Of a DNA stretch of 64,000 nt, positions 24,054 through 35,728 are shown one piece after another. Positions within the stretch are counted from its first letter, which is position 1. Every line of letters begins with the position of its first letter. The stretch covers positions 134,370,196 to 134,434,195 of the forward strand of contig CM035423.1 in NCBI GenBank assembly GCA_020310875.1, read 5' to 3'. A model generated the notes under the pieces. It saw only the letters and a program-made list of their open reading frames with translations, searched no databases and had not been told where the DNA came from. The DNA is from Ceratopteris richardii. Taxonomy: Eukaryota; Streptophyta; Polypodiopsida; Polypodiales; Pteridaceae. The position numbers and the translations under genes were made by a program.

Positions 24054-25577
24054 AGGTTCATTGATTCAATAAACATGTCATCCACACCTTCCTCGGCTAA
24101 CATTTGGCTCATGAGCACCTTTCCTGTCTCGAGCGACAGTTTGTGTTGTTCTTGGACTCGCTTTATGGTTTCATACAATCTTTTTATTTGGGCCGAGTAT
24201 GCTGGGGCACTTGCTAGTTCTGAAAGTTCATCATATTCTTGATCATACTCCTCGTTTGCTTCTTCTTCTTCTGTCTCTTCATCATCCTCTTCTACTTCTA
24301 CTACTTCCGGTTGGGTCGGGGCTGAAGTTGTAGTAGTGGGTTGTGGTCCTTGGGTCTGCTCTGCTTCTGTCTCCAGGTTAGACTCATTGATCATGCGGGA
24401 AATTTCTTCATCTGTCAAATCGGCTAGGGTGTAACCTTGTGGGAACTCCAAGTCTGATGGAATCGGAGGGAACACCAGATTGGGTCCTTCTGCACTTGGT
24501 CTGGGTAGGCGAATGGTAAATGGTCGGACATGTCGCGTTTGTGGAGGGGTCACCTCTAGTGTGGTGGTGGCTCCCCTTGCTTGGGCACATGGTAATTGAA
24601 CTCCCCCTCTCATCTTCTTCGATGGAGGACCTGCCTTGGACAACCGTCTTTGGAATTCTTGGGCCCTGGACCATACTAGTGCTCTTTGAATGGGCACGTT
24701 GTACGCTAAGCACCTGTAAATTATTTTTGTCAAAGCACAGCACCCATGAAGCACATTCTTCTGTTTCTTATTCCATCGTTGATGGGCTAGATGGATTTGA
24801 TCGATGATCCAGTGTGGCAGATTGATGGTGAGATTCTCTGTCTCTGCCAAGTACAAGCTGAACCATATCTTTTTAGGTGGCATTGTGAAGCGTTCTTGGG
24901 CGGGGAAAGCGAAGTGCTGCATGATCGTTCGTAGGTGGAAAGCGATGGTTGGTGTCATTGCTACCATGTCCTTCAATTTGTTGAGATCCTTGTGCTTCAT
25001 CCTGCCTGGAATCATTGTTTCTTTCTCAGTGGGAATATGCATACCTTGCATCTTCAATGCTTCTCGTACTAGGTTGAGGGTCAGTTTGAATCTTTTGAGT
25101 TCATGGCCTAGCATTAGTGAAGGTAGCAGAAAAATACTATCGCCTCCCTTGGCCCTACTAGGGGTGATGGTACTGATAAAATAGGAGCAGCGTAGGAAAT
25201 CTGGCTTAGGTAAATGTGCCCTGAAATAGCCATCCAAGCCCGCTTTGGTCCATACTGATCGCATTACTTTTGCATTCTGATACTGCTCAAATTCGCGGGT
25301 AAAGAAATGATATCGTCCCCATTTTCCATTAAACTCAAGTTCTGCCTCCCAAAAGTAGGTGCCGTCTCCCAATGGCCCTACGACATCACTGAACCAATGT
25401 GCATGTTTCCCCACTTGAGAAGTGTGCCCCTGAGGTGGGTCTTGAATAGGAAGCACATGCACAACCCTAAGTTCTTGAGGTCTCTCAGTGAGTTGTGGTT
25501 CCAGAAGGAGGGTTTCAATGTCCACAATCTGGGCGCTAGACCCTGCCTGGGAGCTGGTGCCTCCGGTTTCTGCCATG
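24054..25577 (-). pseudogene. Gypsy-A third open frame, N-terminal half
   Basis: Starting at the ATG at 25577 (MAETGGTSSQAG), about 508 codons run open to the CACTA insertion. Past the insertion the same frame continues at 9372 for about 24 codons to a TGA and then on to 7509, so the frame before insertion covered about 1,130 codons. Visible here are a folded-looking N-terminal region (FWEAELEFNGKWGRYHFF, IWFSLYLAETENLTINLP, HWIIDQIHLAHQRWNKKQ), a Thr/Pro-rich linker, a strongly acidic Glu/Asp stretch (near 24290-24230) and a helical tail. No transmembrane segment is obvious. Extra open frames in this place are known in some plant gypsy groups, sometimes called envelope-like, but I cannot assign a function. 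Confidence 0.6.
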
Positions 25578-25772
25578 TTACAGCTTGCTTGCTAGTTTTG
25601 TGAGAATATAGAATCATGCGTTAACATTATAAAGGACAAGGTAGAACAATTTTTGTCCCCATTACAACCTTAACATGAGGTGAATGATGAGTTAGTCGAT
25701 CAGTGAGTGCTCGATGTTTGTGTGTTGTTAGTCCTATGAGCTAAGTGAAAAGATGAAGTGTGAGAATGATGT

Positions 25773-26935
25773 AGTTAGTTGGTGGAGATGGATGTACAAA
25801 TGGGATCGGGGGGTTTATTACAAGCTTTGGGCTGCCAAACACAGTGAATGACTTTAGGTTTTGGTTTTGATTTTATGGAAACTCTGGACGGCTGTATAAT
25901 AGTGTCTACTTGTAAATGAGGCTTTTTAGGAACCCATTTACAAGTGATTTTGCTCGTGTTCATGGGCAAATATGTATTTGTGTGTATCAAATAAAAGGGG
26001 GCTTCGGTGGTTCGAGTGAGTGACCCATGTTGTGTATGGAGTGATCTGTGTGTAGCTACTTGAGCTCGCAAGCAAGCCTTAGGCACCCAAATCTGTCTGG
26101 ATTGTGGGTCAACCTTCATCGACTTCTTGGGTACCCAGATAGATTTTACTTTTACAGAAGAATTCTTGGAGGACTTCTTATTAGTGTCTGGTCGTTGATC
26201 ACTAATAGGAAGTTGAGCTAGTTGTTGTGGCTTGACCGTAATAGACTGCTCGCCTCTCCGCACCCACACTTGTTTCGATGGTTGAGACACCTTGCTTCGC
26301 GAGTTCTTTTGGCTTCCATTATAGGTCATCTGCTTCTTTTGTTTTTGATCCACCTTTGGTTGCCGCCTCTCGATGGCCTTGCCGTCTTTGTTGAGATAAT
26401 CATCCCTCTGCATCACATAGTTTTGGACAAGAATAACATGGTCATCTTCATGTGTACTCCTGGAAGGACCAAGAGCTTGTGCCTTTCCTAGTTCCTTGAG
26501 TGCTCCATTGGCTAATTCAACTATAATTCGACTCTGATTTACCCATACCTGAAGAAGTCCACTTCTTAGGTTTAGGTTGATTGCATGATCATAGATCCAG
26601 TCTTGACCCAAGACAAGAGGTTCAGGGAGATCCTCATCTTGACACACTAGTACTTTAACTGTCATTAGAACATCTTCAATGTAGAGGGGAAGTTCCACCT
26701 CGCCCATGCAAGGGGTTTCCATGCCTCCCAATCCTATGAGATATGCTTCTATAGGATTGACATTTAATTTCAACTCTTGACAGTAAGAAATTTTAACGGC
26801 ACTAGTGGCTGCACCCGAGTCAATCAAGGCCTGTACAGTCCTTGCACTCTTTCCTTGTCCTATCTCCAAGGTTACAAAAGGACATCGGTCAACTATTCTA
26901 TGAGAGCTACTACCTGCAACTTCACACATAGCCAT
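25773..26935 (-). pseudogene. Second retropepsin-like domain downstream of integrase in Gypsy-A
   Basis: The minus-strand frame from 26935 contains VQALIDSGAATSAVKI, a clear retropepsin active-site motif (DSGA), and then the later fold elements EDVLMTVKVLVCQ and LVLGQDWIYDH. A Lys-rich tail with five repeats around Trp follows: QVWVRRG, SIWVPKKS, QIWVPKAC, CKWVPKKP and CVWQPKAC. The frame is the same as the integrase end (27742-27047), with only stop codons between them, so it looks like a C-terminal extension of the Pol polyprotein. The usual protease, before the RT, is also present at 37491-37859. Whether this domain cuts proteins or serves as a fold for binding is not known. Confidence 0.65.
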
Positions 26936-27046
26936 ATGATATTCTGGGCGTGCGTAGTCATTTGTTCTATGCAGATCTCTACCCTATCTTCTCAACTTCA
27001 TTCTTCGGATGCGTTCCAACGCTTCTGCCTGAGCTTCTTCTCGAAC

Positions 27047-28623
27047 TCATTTTTCCTCTTCTTTACGTTTCTTGGCAGTGTTGAGTCGATTGAGCATTTC
27101 CTCAGTGAGAGGTTCCTGATATAACTTGACTCTGCATCCGCTTATGTAGTTAGGGAGAATATTGCCTTCGAGTGTGGCTAATTGGACTGCTCCACTAGTC
27201 GAGATCCTATTTATGATCATAGGTCCATAGCCTCTCTTCTCTAATTTTCTTGCATGTTGTTTCAGGGTATGCACCAAAACTAAGTATTCGGCCTTCAATC
27301 CTTTATCCTTAACATGGGCATCAAAGTACGCCTTCTATCGTTTCTTAGCTGCATATATTCCTGCGGCAGCCCTCAGTCTTGTCTCTCCTAATCGCTCAAG
27401 GTCCAAGATCCTAGAGGAGAGCTCATGGCCCGTCCACTCATGCTCCTGTGCTATTCTCAATGTAGGAATCAAGAAGTCCAAAGGTAGCACCGCATTTTGG
27501 CCAAATACCATCTGAAAAGGTGTGGCTTGGAGTACCGTTTTATAGGCAACTCGGTATGCCCAAACAGCATGGTGTAGCTGTTTGTCCCAATCAGAGCGTT
27601 TATTATTCACCAATTTAGTCAACACATTGCATAGAATCTTATTTGTGCTTTTTGCTTGCCCATTAGCTTGTGGATGGTAGGGGGCAGACTTCTTGTGTAT
27701 AACCAAGAACTCTTGGAGAAGATTTTCGATAACTTCATTCAAGAAAGAGTCCCTCTATCACTGACTAGCTCTATGGGTAGCCTGTCTCTTGTGAATACAT
27801 TCTCCAATAAGAACTTAGCCGTTGTTTGAGCATCGTTCTTCGTGGTAGCTTTCACTTCTACCCACTTGGTTAGATAGTCGGTGGCCACAATGATATATTC
27901 AGCATGGGAACCCTTAGCTAGGGGATTAATAGGACCAACAAAGTCTATTCCCCACTTAGAGAATGCATGTCCACCCATCATCGGTTTCAAAGGCATCTCA
28001 TCTTTGAGTATAGGATATTGAGTTCGCTGACAGGCATCGCACCGTTTCACATAGGTATGTGCATCCATGTGAAGGGTAGGCCACCACAACCCTACAAATA
28101 GGATTGCTCTAATCACCCGATCTGGTCCAAAATGTCCTCCTGCTACACCCTGGTGAGCAGTTTCCAAGATCTTTAAATGTTCATTCTCATGGACACAGAG
28201 TCTGAGGTAACCATCTTTACCACGCTTGTATAGATTATCACCAATGAGTGAGTAATCTAGGGCTTCTTGTTCTAGACTTCTCTGTCTGGCCAATGTCACA
28301 TGTTGTGGGAATGTTTTCGTCCTCAGGAAGGCTACTAGTGGTTCACTCCAATCTGGCACTATGGATACTTGATAAAGAGTGGCATGCTCCACGGGTGGCT
28401 TAGTGCAACAGATCGGGCATTCTTTGCACAATTTATGGACATCAGCTTCCATAGTCGGCCAATGCTCTTCGAGTCTCCTTAGTGTCTGTAGGGTTCGTTG
28501 CTTTGAGTGGTGTTGCTCTAATGCACCTACATGTGCTGATTGCAACCACTTTGCGTACTCGTCCTCTTCCACACAACAAGCCAATATCCCTTGATCCGTC
28601 TGTTTGTACATGCTTCCTTCCAT
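27047..28623 (-). pseudogene. Gypsy-A integrase with an extra H2C2 zinc module
   Basis: Read leftward there are a first H2C2-type zinc module (AHVGALEQHH, then HWPTMEADV, CKECPIC; near 28540-28420), a spacer, a second H2C2 module (AHQGVAGGHFG, then WWPTLHMDA, CDACQRTQ; near 28160-28020), and the core with WGIDFVGPI, VSDRGT and PYHPQANGQA, the three catalytic regions. A one-base loss near 27740 shifts the frame within the VSDRG region, and the frame resumes at 27742. A stop at 27335 and another at 27047 follow in the C-terminal part (LEKRGYGPMIINRIS), consistent with CAG-to-TAG and CGA-to-TGA changes. Integrase inserts element DNA into the genome; this copy is broken. Confidence 0.8.
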
Positions 28624-28706
28624 GATATGGTACTTCTAGGCTTTTACTACCTCCCTATCTTGAGTGTTTATGACTGGGTGGTTAGGCCCGTATGTCAATA
28701 CTGGCA

Positions 28707-29320
28707 CTAATGGCTTAGCCCACTGAGGTACAACTTCCAAATTAAACAAGTAAGCATCAGAAGGTCATCTGATACTCCTTGTGGGGCTTCTCCAGATGTG
28801 AGCCTAGAGAGATGGTCTGCTCTCAAGTGATTCTTCCCTTTCCTCACCACAACCTCAAAGTTGTATTCCATCAGTAAGAGAAACCATCTTACTAATCTAC
28901 CTGTATTGCATGGCTTGTTTACCAAGTACAACAGTGCCTGATGATCAGTAAAAAATTTAAACTTATTTGCAAGCAAATAGTGTCTAAACTTTTTAACTGC
29001 ATATACCATGCCTAATCCCTCTCGTTCAGTGGTGGTATAATTTCGTTCAGCTGCATTCAACTGTCTACTAGCATAGGCAATTGGAAGATCCATATTACCT
29101 TCGCCCGTAGGTTGTGCAAGCACACATCCAATAGCATAATTGGATGCATCCACATGAACATGAAATGGCTTATTTTAATCTGGTGTGGTCAAGATTGGTG
29201 CTGAACATATTCGCCGTTTAAGCTGATTGAAGGAATTCTCACATTCATTAGTCCACTCAAAGTTAGTCAAAAGTCTGTACAGAGGCTTGGCAATGATGGC
29301 GTACATGTGTATAAAGCGTC
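28707..29320 (-). pseudogene. Gypsy-A RT end and RNase H
   Basis: This continues the reverse transcriptase cut by Copia-1 (RRFIHMYAIIAKPLY next to the insertion). From 29153 down it encodes RNase H with VDASNYAIGCVL, YTTTEREGLGMV, FFTDHQALLYLV and HLSRL, the usual Asp, Glu and Asp residues. A stop lies between the two parts near 29175. RNase H removes RNA from the cDNA hybrid. Confidence 0.8.
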
Positions 29321-29325
29321 GGTAA

Positions 29326-30375
29326 TGTTGGTGCAATTCAAGCCTTCACAATTTGGCTTGGATACCTTCAAGAACATTCCTATATGTGAGAAGAACCATA
29401 GGAACTCATGCTTGTGGTTTGTTACCACTTTACCCATGTAAAAGTCTAAATGACTTGGAATCTTTTGTATACACCTACTTGATTAAGTCGTGGAAAAGTA
29501 GGACATGTGATTGAGAGAATATCTCCATACTTTTAGAGGCTTGATTATAGGGAGCCAAGGATTTGAATTTGAATTCAAATTCTTGCTCACTTCATATATA
29601 AGATGTACTTGAAAAGTCGCGAAGAGTGAGTCATCAGTCCCGAGGCTTAGACTACTGATCATTGAGTGTGTGAAGTCTACTCCATAGCCTACACCTCTGA
29701 GTACCATTTGGCAATGTTAATCATGCCAATGGGAATGTACATCAATGTTGTTTAATACATACATTTATTTCCATTACTTCTGTGTACTCTGAGTTTCTAT
29801 CTCCAAGTCTGTCAACTTCAAAGAGGCATATCTCAGTGCCTACTTCACCAAATCGAGTGATTCAAAGCTTTTTGGATTCAGCTCAAAGCATAGTACAAGC
29901 ATACAAAGTTTGAAGCAATTTGATTCAGCCATTTCTGAGGAATCATCGTCGAAGTGCTCTCTGGTCTATCTCTACAACTCTCCTAAAAAGTCGGGGGTAA
30001 TCATAATTTTGCTAAAGTGATTTCTCTTAGTTCATCATTTTATCTCATTCCACTTGCAAATGGTAGCTTGTTAAGCTAATTTAATACCTCTAGAAGGAAT
30101 TGGATCAATTTCAACTATACTGGTCACACTGAGCATAACTCTGAGTAGGTGTCAATACCAAAATAGCAAGTTTTCTTGGATTTGTGAAGTATCAAGTAAT
30201 CTGTTTTGATTTGATCACCACACATATCATTTGCAAAGTACATATAGCATTTCTTGGTATCATTTGGAAGCTAAGGGTGTCTACTAATCATATCTGGAGT
30301 CACTGAGGGTTGGTGCAAAGCAGGATTAGCAGCAGCTACTTAATCTTCTGGAGGATCCATCCATCTTTCCCAGCA
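29326..30375 (+). repeat. Copia-1 5' LTR
   Basis: 1,050 bp from TGTTGGTGCAATTC to TCCCAGCA, matched by 34669-35723. A TATATAAG box-like sequence near 29596 is a plausible promoter for the element RNA. Confidence 0.93.
29594..29603 (+). promoter_or_regulatory. Putative TATA box in the Copia-1 LTR
   Basis: CATATATAAGATG lies inside the LTR about 780 bp before its end and is conserved in the other LTR (near 34937). It is the only clear TATA-like site in the LTR; its use is inferred. Confidence 0.4.
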
Positions 30376-30376
30376 G

Positions 30377-30388
30377 TGGTATCAGAGC
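30377..30388 (+). other. Copia-1 primer binding site (iMet)
   Basis: TGGTATCAGAGC, one base after the 5' LTR, is the exact complement expected for the plant initiator-Met tRNA 3' end. Confidence 0.93.
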
Positions 30389-30400
30389 AAACAAGGTAAC

Positions 30401-33400
30401 ATGGGAGATGGTTTTCCTTCATTCATTGATAAATTGGACAGGAACAATTATCAAGCTTGGTCTCTGAGGATGAAGACCTATCTACAAGGAAGAAGTCTAT
30501 TTGGATTCATCTCAGGAGATGAGGAATTGCCCTCATTCAAAGCAAGGGGTTTACCCACCAAGGAAGAACAAGAAAGGCTTAATACATGGTGTGCAAAAGA
30601 TGCATTGGCAAGGTCTTATCTTCTTAACTCTATATCTGATTTCCTTTTACCTCACATCAGGAATTGTAAGACTTCCCAAGAAACTTGGGAAACCTTGTCA
30701 TCATACTTTTCATCTAATACAAGGGCCAGGAAGAATCAATTGTGGATTGAATTCACAACCCTTAGGAAGCAACCAAAGCAATCAGTCTCAGAATTTGTGA
30801 CCAAGATCAAGGATGTGGCAGACCAATTAGCAAGCATAGGAGAGGAGATTGAAGAGGAACAAATAGTAAGGCAAGTAACCAATGGACTAAAGGCAGATGA
30901 TAAGTGGGAAAGCTTCACCACTGCAATGGATCTCTACATGGACATGCATACCCCAGATCTCACAACTCTGATGGGCCAACTATTCACACATGAAGCAAAG
31001 TTCACAAAGGTTGGAGATACATCTAAAGGTAACACTCCTTCTGCCCTATATACTGATAAAAAGATTAAAGACAAAGGTAAAGGTAAAAAGCAAGAGGATG
31101 AAGGTTCTACCTCCCAAGCCAACTATGCAGGGAGAGGTAGATCTTCAAGAGGCAGGGGCAGAGGAGGTAAGCAAGGTAGGGGGAGACCCTACAATTCACC
31201 ACCATGCAATATTTGTGGACTGTCTAACCACACCACAGATGAGTGCTACAGAAACTACAAAAATCAGAGAGGAAGAGGCTATCAAAGAGGTGGATACTCT
31301 CAAGGCAGAGGAAGGTTCAACCAACACCAAAGCTACAATGGATACAACAATAACTACAACAATAATTACAACAACAACCATAATGGTAACTACCAAGGAG
31401 GATTCAGAAATAGGAAAGACTACAACAACTACACAGAGGAGCAAGATGACTCCCTATTGATCATGAATATGACTTCCAAGTCAGGTATCAATGATGATCA
31501 TCTGTTTTATATTGATTCAGGGTGTTCTAATCATGTAGCTGGCAATGTGGCACTACTCTCTGATCTTGAGGAACCCAAGGGCAAACATCAAGTATAGACA
31601 GGTGATGATACTAAGCATTCTGTAGTAAAGATTGGAAATGTAAAAACTTGTGATGGTAACCAGAACCTATTGAGCAGGGTACTTTATGTACCAACCATTA
31701 CCAAAAACTTAATGAGTGTTGGTCAGATTGTGGAGAAAGGTTTGCAGGTCAGGTTCAATCAACATGGAGCATATGTGGAGGACCCAAGACATGGATTCAA
31801 GAGGATAGCCAAGGGAGAAAAATCAGGTAGATTATTTACTTTTGAGCTAGAAGACACCAAAAACATTGCTTTATACAATTACAAGGATCAAACACTTTCA
31901 GAATTAGAAATATGGCACAAGAGGTTAGGTCACATAGGTGAAAGGACCTTAAAGCAAATGTGCAGGGATAAATGTGTGCTTGGGATACCTAATGTATCCA
32001 AGCAACACATGATTTACAAGTGTGGTGCTTGTCAGTTTGGTAAGTCTCACAGGTTGCCCTACTCAAGGAAAGGTTTTATGCATGAAGACTACCTAGACTT
32101 GGTGCACACAGATGTTTGGGGACCTAGCAAGGATCCCTCCATTTCAGGATCAAGGTACTATGTGTCTTTCATTGATGATTATAGCAGATGGACTGTGTTA
32201 TACTTTATGAAGCACAAGGATGAAGTGTTTAATTGTTTCAAAAGATATCTTGCACTAGTTGAAAATCAAACAGGAAGGAACTTAAAGAAGCTAAGGTCAG
32301 ATGGAGGAGGTGAATACTTCTCAAATGAGTTTGAGGACTTCTTGCAGGAAAGAGGCATCAAAAGGGAGATAACCAAAAGGTACTTACCTGAACAAAATGG
32401 GGTAGTTGAAAGAAGGAATAGGCTTATTGTTGAAATAGCTAGGTCTATGCTTAATGAAAAGAAGTTGCCAAATTATCTTTGGGCAGAGAGTGTATCTACT
32501 GCCACCTATCTCATAAACAGGTTGCCATCAAAGTCACTTGATGGAATGACACCTTATGAAGCTTGGCATGGTAAGAGACCATCATTGGATCATTGCAAAA
32601 TCTTTGGTTGTGTAGCATATGTGCATATTCCCTCACAGGTAAGGGGAAAGCTAGACCCTAAAGCAGAAAAATGTATTTTCATTGGTTATGACTTGAATAA
32701 AAAAGGGTACAGATTCTACAACCCAACCAATAAAGGGTTCAAGGTAAGCAGAGATGTCATCTTTGATGAGAATGACTCATGGTATGAGAATGAATGCAGG
32801 AAGGTTAGTCTACCCTATGATTTGGAAGAGGAGTTTCCAAAACTCTCAAGGGAGGAACCAATCCAGAAGGAAGACTCAAGTTCAGAAGATGATGACACAA
32901 TCAATCTTGAAGAATTCAAGGCATGGAAGTCCAGAGGCAAGATGAAGATGAAGGAGCTTGAGGATATACCAGAATCTTCAACTCAAGCAATAAGGAGGTC
33001 TAAGAGAGAAAGTAAGAAGCCTATCAGATATGGGTATGATACATCTCTTGTTACTAAGCATTCAATTTATCTTGCAAAGGACTTGTTAAGTGAAGAACCA
33101 GGTTCATATGAAGAGGCAATCACCAAACCAGAATGGAAAGGAGCTATGGATGAGGAAATAGAAGCTCTCAAGGAGAGTGACACATGGGACTTGGTACCCA
33201 AGAAGGACTCTATGAAGGTGATAGGATCAAGATGGATCTACAAACTAAAGAGGAACTCTGATGGTACAATCAACAGGTACAAAGCTAGGATGGTAGCCAA
33301 GGGTTTTGCACAAACCCAAGGCATTGATTATGAGGAGACATTTTCACCTGTGGCTAAGATGCCAACAATCAGATTATTGGTGAGTGTAGCTGCATCCAAA

Positions 33401-34627
33401 AATTGGAACATGTACCAATTAGATGTCAAGAATGCTTTCTTGAATGGATGGATATCTGAAGAAGTCTACATGTCACAACCACCTGGCTATGAAGATCCCA
33501 AGAAGGTAAATTATGTTTGTAAATTGAAGAAGGCTCTATATGGATTGAAGCAGGCACCTAGAGCATGGAACTACAGGTTGACTACATACCTCCAAGACCA
33601 AGGATTTGTGATGAGCAAAGTAGACAATTCTCTATTCATAAAGAGGAGTAGTACAGAGGTAATCTACTTGTGTGTTTATGTTGATGACATCATCATTACA
33701 GGTAATGATGTCAATGGAATCAGAAATATCAAAGGACAGATGATGAAAGAATTCAAGATAAATGATCTTGGATTATTAAAGTACTTCTTAGGTCTTGAAT
33801 TGGTTTATACTAATTCAGGTATATATATCACTCAGAAGAAATATGTACAAGACATGTTGAAGAAGTTTAACCTACAGGATGCTAAAGTCTCAAGTACTCC
33901 AATGGAGGTCAACCTAAAGCTAAGTGCTCATGAAGGGGATGAAGTCCAAGACATTACAGGATATCAAAGTATGGTAGGTAGTTTGAATTATGCTACCTTG
34001 ACCAGAATTGACATAGCATATGGAGTTAGTGTGCTAAGTCAATTCATGCACAAACCAAGGGTACCTCACCTAGAGGCTGCAAAGAAGATCTTGAAGTATC
34101 TAAAAGGAACTCAGAACCATGGTTTGTACTTTCCTTATACATCAGATATTGACATTAAAGTGTATTTAGATGCAGATTGGGCAGGATGCAAGGATGATAG
34201 GAGGAGCACATCAGGATACTTGTCTTTTGCAGGTGATAAACCTATTTCTTGATCAGCCAAGAAGCAACCAACAGTGGCATTGTCATCCACTGAAGCAGAG
34301 TATAGAGGGCTAGCCAATGCCACTCAAGAAGCTATTTGGTTAAAGCTTTTGTATACAGAGCTAGGCCTATACACTAGGCCCCCAATTATCTTTGGAGACA
34401 ACACAAGCTCTCTTCACCTTGCAGCTAATCCAATATATCATGCTAGAACAAAACACATAGAGGTTCATTACGACTATATGAGAGAGAAGTTGCTAAGCAA
34501 GGACATTCAGTTGACCTATGTGTCTACTAATATGCAATGTGCAGATTTACTCACTAAAGCTTTGGATGGAAACAAATTATGCAGATTCAAATCCATGATT
34601 GGATTGCAGGATGTGATTGAAGATTGA
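30401..34627 (+). pseudogene. Copia-1 gag-pol polyprotein with two stop codons
   Basis: A single frame of about 1,409 codons starts at ATG 30401. Domains in order: gag with NYQAWSLRMKTYL (residues about 14-26) and a Gly/Arg-rich region; zinc knuckle CNICGLSNHTTDEC (from residue 269); protease YIDSGCSNH (about 370); integrase with IWHKRLGH, DLVHTDVWGP (about 567), SDGGGEYF and NGVVERRNR; RT with NAFLNGW and YVDDIIITG (about 1091); RNase H with DADWAGCKDDRRS. The frame is cut by TAG at 31595, just after the protease start, and by TGA at 34250 inside RNase H, where a Trp is expected. Otherwise no frameshift is seen, so decay is recent. It would make all proteins for copying and inserting the element. 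Confidence 0.9.
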
Positions 34628-34654
34628 AGATGAAGACTTAAGCCAAAGTGTTTG

Positions 34655-34668
34655 GCTTGAGGGGGAGC
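34655..34668 (+). other. Copia-1 polypurine tract
   Basis: CTTGAGGGGGAGC ends exactly at the 3' LTR start, the usual copia polypurine position. Confidence 0.85.
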
Positions 34669-35723
34669 TGTTGGTGCAATTCAAGCCTTCACAATTTGGC
34701 TTGGATACCTTCAAGAAGATTCCTATATGTGAGAAGAACCATAGGAACTCATGCTTGTGGTTTGTTACCACTTTACCCATGTAAAAGTCTAAATGACTTG
34801 GAATCTTTTGTATACACCTACTTGATTAAGTCGTGGAAAAGTAGGACATGTGATTGAGGGAATATCTCCATACTTTTAGAGGCTTGATTATAGGGAGCCA
34901 AGGATTCGAATTTGAATTCAAATTCTTGCTCACTTCATATATAAGATGTACTTGAAAAGTCGCGAAGAGTGAGACATCAGTCCCGAGGCTTAGACTACTG
35001 ATCATTGAGTGTGTGAAGTCTACTCCATAGCCTACACCTCTGAGTACCATTTGGCAATGTTAATCATGCCAATGGGAATGTACATCAATGTGATTTAATA
35101 CATACATTTACTTCCATTACTTCTGTGTACTCTGAGTTTCTATCTCCAAGTCTGTCAACTTCAAAGAGGCATATCTCAGTGCCTACTTCACCAAATCAAG
35201 TGATTCAAAGCTTGTTGGATTTAGCTCAAAGCATACTACAAGCATACAAAGTTTGAAGCAATTTGATTCAGCCAGTTTTGAGGAATTGTCGTCGAAGTGC
35301 TCTCTAGTCTATCTCTGCAACTCTCCTAAAAAGTCGGGGGTAATCATAATTTTGCTAAAGTGATTTCTCTAAGTATAGTTCATCATTTTATCTCATTCCA
35401 CTTGCAAATGGTAGCTTGTTAAGATAATTTAATACCTCTAGAAGGAATTGGATCAATTTCAACTGTACTGGTCACACTGAGCATAACTCTGAGCAGGTGT
35501 CAATACCAAAATAACAAGTTTTCTTGGATTTGTGAAGTATCAAGTAATCTGTTTTGATTTGATCACCACACATATCATTTGCAAAGTACATATAGCATTT
35601 CTTGGTATCATTTGGAAGCTAAGGGTGTCTACTAATCATATCTGGAGTCACTGAGGGCTGGTGCAAAGCAGGATTAGCAGCACCTACTTAATCTTCTGGA
35701 GGATCCATCCATCTTTCCCAACA
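34669..35723 (+). repeat. Copia-1 3' LTR
   Basis: 1,055 bp, TGTTGG to CCAACA. The main length difference from the 5' LTR is a 5-bp insertion (GTATA) near 35376. Confidence 0.93.
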
Positions 35724-35728
35724 GGTAA

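Larger units (their letters stand above)
29326..35723 (+). mobile_element. Copia-1: copia retrotransposon with both LTRs, inside the Gypsy-A RT
   Basis: The 6,398-bp element is bounded by TGTTGG and CCAACA (the left LTR ends CCAGCA) and flanked by GGTAA on both sides (29321-29325 and 35724-35728). It carries LTRs, an iMet primer site, one gag-pol frame and a polypurine tract. The insertion falls just after the RT palm region of Gypsy-A. About 24 substitutions and a 5-bp indel separate the LTRs (about 2.3% by eye). Confidence 0.95.

Noticed and set aside
24804..25184. Plus-strand open frames opposite the Gypsy-A third frame
   Set aside because: No domain or codon pattern; they are antisense shadows of the minus-strand frame.
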